Translations under genes and position numbers: made by a program
From: Dyadobacter luticola
GTDB taxonomy: Bacteria > Bacteroidota > Bacteroidia > Cytophagales > Spirosomataceae
Assembly: GCF_005860805.1 (NCBI RefSeq)
Contig: NZ_VCEJ01000002.1
Span: 604,375-668,374 of the forward strand
DNA: 64,000 nucleotides
Reading direction: 5' to 3'
In this document: in pieces, positions 60,516 to 64,000 of the stretch
How the letters are laid out: every line of letters begins with the position of its first letter
How positions within the stretch are numbered: the stretch's first letter is position 1
Notes under the pieces: generated by a model
The model's input: the letters and a program-made list of their open reading frames with translations, nothing else
Told to the model about the DNA's origin: nothing
Databases searched by the model: none

Positions 60516-61403
60516 TTAAAGCCACTTAAACGGGTCCCCTGAAGCAATGTGCGTCACTTTCAAATCACCTACTTTCGGCCGCAGCCACTCCGAGAAATAT
60601 TCCATCCCCGGCTCTTCGCTGACCGAATGTCCCAAGATGATCAGCGCGGTTTTGCCGCCCATTAATCGGCTGTCGCGGATATATTCGGCCGTTTCCCACT
60701 CCGAAACTTCACCCACGATCAGCACATCCGGTTTCTCCGCTTCAACCACAGAAACGTGAGACACCCCGCCCGACGCGCCAGGCAGCAAGGCTACCTTGGC
60801 ACATGTCTGATCCAGGTCGCCGATCACCCGTAACTCTTTAATGTTCAGCGCGGTTTTCAATTTTTTTACCAGGTCGCCCAATGCCACGGGCGGAACCGTG
60901 AGGATCCGCGAGCCGGTTTTATAATATGATTCCCAGCCAACCTTTTTTGCGACGCCAAAACTGACCGCATCCGGCCGGAGCGAATGACAATAATCGTGAA
61001 ACCGCCAGACCGTAATATTATTTTTTGCCAGCAGCTCCTGCTTTTTCTTGACTACCTGATTGTTTTTGACCCACTCAGGATTGTCGAGGTGATTATAGAA
61101 TGTCGGTTCGTGGGCAATGATAAAATTGGCTTTCTGTTTCACGGCTTCATTGATCACGGTTGCCGTCGAAAACATCGTTGTGATGATACCGGTCACCTGC
61201 TGGTCTGCGCTGCCCGATTTCAATGTATCGACCGTGTTCGGGATCGGAGAAAGGTTACCCTCTTTCATGATCAGGTCCATGATTTGCTGAACCGTCCAGG
61301 TTTTCTTGGGAGCAAAATCCGAAGCCGATAATAGCTCGGGCGCGAGGGAGAGGCCAGCCGCCGCAGCGAGTGAGTTTTTCAGGAAGTTTCTTCTAAAGAT
61401 CAT
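60516..61403 (-). CDS. Nif3-like dinuclear metal protein with Tat signal
   Basis: 295 residues. The N-terminus IFRRNFLKNSLAAAAGLSLAP is a textbook Tat signal (RRxFLK), so the protein is exported folded, probably with its metals. The rest is a Nif3/YbgI-type domain: KANFIIAHEPTFYNHL with metal-binding His, VWRFHDYCHSLRPD, and near the end ILGHSVSEEPGMEYF with the second metal His/Glu. Nif3 proteins bind two metals and form hexamers; most are cytosolic, so a Tat-exported version is unusual. Precedes (in reading direction follows) the permease gene by 28 bases. Confidence 0.88.
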   Translation of the reverse strand: MIFRRNFLKNSLAAAAGLSLAPELLSASDFAPKKTWTVQQIMDLIMKEGNLSPIPNTVDTLKSGSADQQVTGIITTMFSTATVINEAVKQKANFIIAHEPTFYNHLDNPEWVKNNQVVKKKQELLAKNNITVWRFHDYCHSLRPDAVSFGVAKKVGWESYYKTGSRILTVPPVALGDLVKKLKTALNIKELRVIGDLDQTCAKVALLPGASGGVSHVSVVEAEKPDVLIVGEVSEWETAEYIRDSRLMGGKTALIILGHSVSEEPGMEYFSEWLRPKVGDLKVTHIASGDPFKWL

Positions 61404-61431
61404 GTTTTGAAAAGCCCGGAAGCACGCTATG

Positions 61432-64000
61432 TTACTCGCTTTTCAGCGATTTCGCCGGATTGGTCAGCGCGGCTTTGATCGCCTGGGAACTTACCGTGGC
61501 GAATGCAATCACCACAGCCAGCAAGCCTGCGAGCACAAACATCCACCATTCTATGTCGATTTTATAAGCGAAATCGTCCAGCCACTGCTTCACCCCGTAC
61601 CAGGCAATCGGCGAGCCGATGACAATCGCGATCAGAACCAATTTCAAAAAATCCTGCGAAAGTAATGTGACAATGCTGCTTACTGTTGCGCCAAGCACTT
61701 TTCTCACGCCAATTTCTTTCGTCCGCTGGGCAATCGTGTAGGATGACAAGCCGAAAATTCCGAGCGAAGCGATCATGACTGCCAGCAGCGAGAAAAAGCT
61801 GGATACCTGTCCGAAAATGCGGTCGTCTTTGTATTGTTCATTGAATTTTTGATCCATGAAAAAATAGTCAAACTGGTTTCCCGGAAAGAATTCTTCATAC
61901 TTCTGCCGCACCAGGTCCACCGTCGCCTGCATATCCTTGCTCGCAACTTTGACCGAGAAAAATCCGCCCATGGAATAGAAAGGCGCAAAAACGATCGGCT
62001 CGATGGCGTGTTTCAAAGATTGCTGGTGAAAATCGCTCACGATACCGACGATCTCCCATTCTTTTCCGAAGAGCAAAAACTTCTGCCCGGCCGCTTCTTC
62101 CGCAGTTTGAAAACCCAGCAATTTGGCCGCTGAAAGATTGAGCACCACATTCTTCACTTTCCGGCCGTCAGGATTTGAGTCGGTCGGGAGGAAGTCACGG
62201 CCTGCCAGCATTTTGATTTTATAAGTTTCAAAAAAGTCAAGATCAACCGGCATCCGGCTGAATGTCACACCTTTCTGATCATTCGATCCCAGCCTTTTAA
62301 TGTTGAAGTTGCGGCTCAGCCGGTTTCCAAAAACATTACCTGAAGAAGCCGCCGCCGCGACCGACGGATACCGGCGCAGCTCAGTTTTGAAACCATTGAT
62401 CCGGTCAATTCCAGTCGAATCCCAGTGCGTCAGCTCGGGGCCGCGCACCACGAGCATTTGTTCCATGTTGAAGCCCAGACTTTCATTCCGCATGAATTGC
62501 AGTTGTTTGAAAACAATAAAAGTCCCGACAATCAGCACCATAGAGGCGGTATATTGGAAAACCACCAGCGACTGGCGTACCCAAACACCTTTGGCCGAGC
62601 GCTTAAAAGAACCTTTCAACACACTGATCGCCTGAAAAGCCGACAATGCGAAAGCAGGGTAGAAGCCTGAAAGCAAAATTCCGAAGATGAAAATCGCGCC
62701 CAGCGCCAGCGCCATCGTACTGCCGCCGTAACCCTGGCCGGTGAGCAAGGAGAATGATAACGGTTTTTCAATGAGTTGATTTAAAACCGGTTGCATTAGT
62801 AGTGCCAGCGCCACAGCCAGCGCCAATGCCATGAAATTCAAAAGTACCGACTCGGAAAGAAATTGCCAGATCAGCTGCGCTTTGGTCGCCCCGGCAACCT
62901 TGCGTACACCTACTTCTTTGGCGCGTTCGAGCGAGCGGGCCGTCGACAAATTAATGTAGTTGATCCAGGCAATAAGCAGGATAAATGCGGCGATGATCAG
63001 CATGGTCCATACCGCTTTTCCGCTGTTGACTTTGCCGATTTCGTATTCGTAATCCGAGAAAAGGTGGGCCTTATTTAAAGGTTGTAAATGAAATTTCTCC
63101 ATGCTGCCCGATACCTTGTCGCCTTTGAAATAATGCTGGCTGAATGCCGGAAACTTCCTTTCCAAATTCGCTGCGTCCGTACCTGGTTTCAGTTTGAGAT
63201 AATGCCACATATCCGAGCCGTCCCAGCTGGTATTCACCCAATCGCCCCAAGTCACCACCAGTGTTTCGTACGACATGAGCACATTATACTGCAAATGTGA
63301 GGTCGCCGGAAAGTCCTTCATGACACCGGTAATCTGGTAGGGCTCCGTGTCCAAATCCAGCTTGATCGACTGTCCGATGAGGTTACTGTAATCGTCCGGG
63401 CTTGCATGGAAAACGGTTTGCGCGCTGCTCTCAGAAATAACCATGGAATGCGGCGCTTTCAATGCGGTTTTTGCATCGCCGGCCAGCAGCGGGAAGGTAA
63501 AAAAGGAGAGAAAATGATTGTCTGCGTAAACGCCTTTCTCCTCAAAGATCTTCCGGTCTTTTTGCAACTTGAATGTACCCGGATTAGAAATGGTGGTGTA
63601 ATCCTCCACTTCGTTGTAATCCTTTGCCATCGTTTTTCCGATGGTCGGGTAGGTGATGGTACCGTGCTGGATCAGTTTTCCTTGCTGAAAACGGTCGTTT
63701 GTGACGCGGTAAATGCGGTCGCTGCCTTTATGGAACTGGTCGAAACTCAGCTCAAAGCTTACATATTGCAGGATCAGCAGGCAGGCAGTGATGCCCACCA
63801 CCAGTCCCGTGAGATTGACAAATGTGAAAGCCTTGTTCTTCCACATATTCCGCAGAGCGATTTTGAAATAATTCCTGATCATGGCCGGTTGGTAGGGATA
63901 AGTTTTAGGGTATCTCGATTTTTCTTTTTTGAAAGCGAAAGGGCGGATCATACTCAGCACGTCCACGGCGTAGCGCCACCGGGCATGCCCGACATCTCCG
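61432..64000 (-). CDS. FtsX/MacB-type ABC permease with prefix domain, 5' end beyond the window
   Basis: Paralogue of the permease at 27916. The frame stays open from the window edge: the first readable residues include HARWRYAVDVLSMIRPFAFKK, the tail of a permease prefix domain, then IRNYFKIALRNMWKNKAFTFVNLTGLVVGITACLLI (TM1). Two MacB-like periplasmic domains and the last TM cluster follow, with EVGVRKVAGATKAQLIWQF and KEIGVRKVLGATVSSIV as coupling motifs. Ends LTNPAKSLKSE, close to the first copy (NNPAKVLKSE). The ATG at 63882 is the start of the FtsX part only; the true start lies outside. Probably PadR-controlled like its sister. Confidence 0.9.
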   Translation of the reverse strand, partial: GDVGHARWRYAVDVLSMIRPFAFKKEKSRYPKTYPYQPAMIRNYFKIALRNMWKNKAFTFVNLTGLVVGITACLLILQYVSFELSFDQFHKGSDRIYRVTNDRFQQGKLIQHGTITYPTIGKTMAKDYNEVEDYTTISNPGTFKLQKDRKIFEEKGVYADNHFLSFFTFPLLAGDAKTALKAPHSMVISESSAQTVFHASPDDYSNLIGQSIKLDLDTEPYQITGVMKDFPATSHLQYNVLMSYETLVVTWGDWVNTSWDGSDMWHYLKLKPGTDAANLERKFPAFSQHYFKGDKVSGSMEKFHLQPLNKAHLFSDYEYEIGKVNSGKAVWTMLIIAAFILLIAWINYINLSTARSLERAKEVGVRKVAGATKAQLIWQFLSESVLLNFMALALAVALALLMQPVLNQLIEKPLSFSLLTGQGYGGSTMALALGAIFIFGILLSGFYPAFALSAFQAISVLKGSFKRSAKGVWVRQSLVVFQYTASMVLIVGTFIVFKQLQFMRNESLGFNMEQMLVVRGPELTHWDSTGIDRINGFKTELRRYPSVAAAASSGNVFGNRLSRNFNIKRLGSNDQKGVTFSRMPVDLDFFETYKIKMLAGRDFLPTDSNPDGRKVKNVVLNLSAAKLLGFQTAEEAAGQKFLLFGKEWEIVGIVSDFHQQSLKHAIEPIVFAPFYSMGGFFSVKVASKDMQATVDLVRQKYEEFFPGNQFDYFFMDQKFNEQYKDDRIFGQVSSFFSLLAVMIASLGIFGLSSYTIAQRTKEIGVRKVLGATVSSIVTLLSQDFLKLVLIAIVIGSPIAWYGVKQWLDDFAYKIDIEWWMFVLAGLLAVVIAFATVSSQAIKAALTNPAKSLKSE

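Overview
The window comes from a Bacteroidota genome, most likely a Cytophagales member close to Dyadobacter/Spirosomataceae. Evidence: a SusC/SusD pair run by an ECF sigma factor and FecR, a type IX secretion sorting domain, FtsX-type permeases with the Bacteroidota permease prefix domain, ScyD-, DUF4380- and DUF4468-type proteins, and start-proximal promoters fitting TAnnTTTG. No rRNA, tRNA, CRISPR array, transposase or phage structural gene was recognised; this is a chromosomal stretch with short accessory islets.

Layout. 0-4 kb: a frameshifted double SRPBCC gene, a short class of UvrA (UvrA2-like), and a two-gene unit (56 and 108 aa) under a promoter overlapped by a palindrome. 4-10.4 kb: an RND tripartite efflux operon (adaptor, pump, outer-membrane factor) preceded by an exported protein of unknown role. 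10.7-14.3 kb: a heterodimeric ABC exporter whose two subunits carry complementary defects in their ATP sites. 14.3-16.2 kb: transglutaminase-like protein, a small DUF2158-like protein and an overlapping HEPN-like/unknown pair. 16.3-26.5 kb: a minus-strand nutrient locus, sigma - FecR - SusC - SusD - DUF4380 - PQQ dehydrogenase with fused cytochrome c, with a REP-like hairpin between SusD and DUF4380. 26.6-31 kb: Ogt, a methyltransferase, and a PadR-FtsX permease pair. 31-38 kb: a GT-C-like membrane protein, an SGNH hydrolase, a DUF4468 protein starting at TTG, and single-chain PurL. 38-48.7 kb: a mosaic accessory stretch: AlbA/Schlafen protein, UDG-fold protein, frameshifted Fic, a PD-(D/E)XK-like protein with an unknown partner, a candidate structured RNA between 17-bp direct repeats, an amidohydrolase, a GH29 fucosidase, a nucleotidyltransferase-fold pair, DinB and an orphan. 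48.7-64 kb: TlpA/OmpA pair, an orphan T9SS sorting domain, 2H phosphoesterase, GH2 enzyme, Fpg/Nei glycosylase, AI-2E-type transporter, ScyD-like lipoprotein, methyltransferase, glutathione-independent formaldehyde dehydrogenase, TraB/GumN protein, a lipoprotein, a Tat-exported Nif3-like protein and a second prefix-domain permease running off the right edge.

How genes work together. Three assemblies are clear: the RND pump, the heterodimeric ABC exporter, and the sigma/FecR-controlled SusCD locus, where outer-membrane uptake is linked to periplasmic oxidation. The best candidates for something undescribed are the 42.9-kb RNA-like element, the 41.5-42.8-kb nuclease-like pair, the small palindrome-controlled operon at 3.4-4.0 kb and the HEPN-like pair at 15.5-16.2 kb. 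Two genes (SRPBCC, Fic) are each broken by a single base, which could be real decay or sequencing error.
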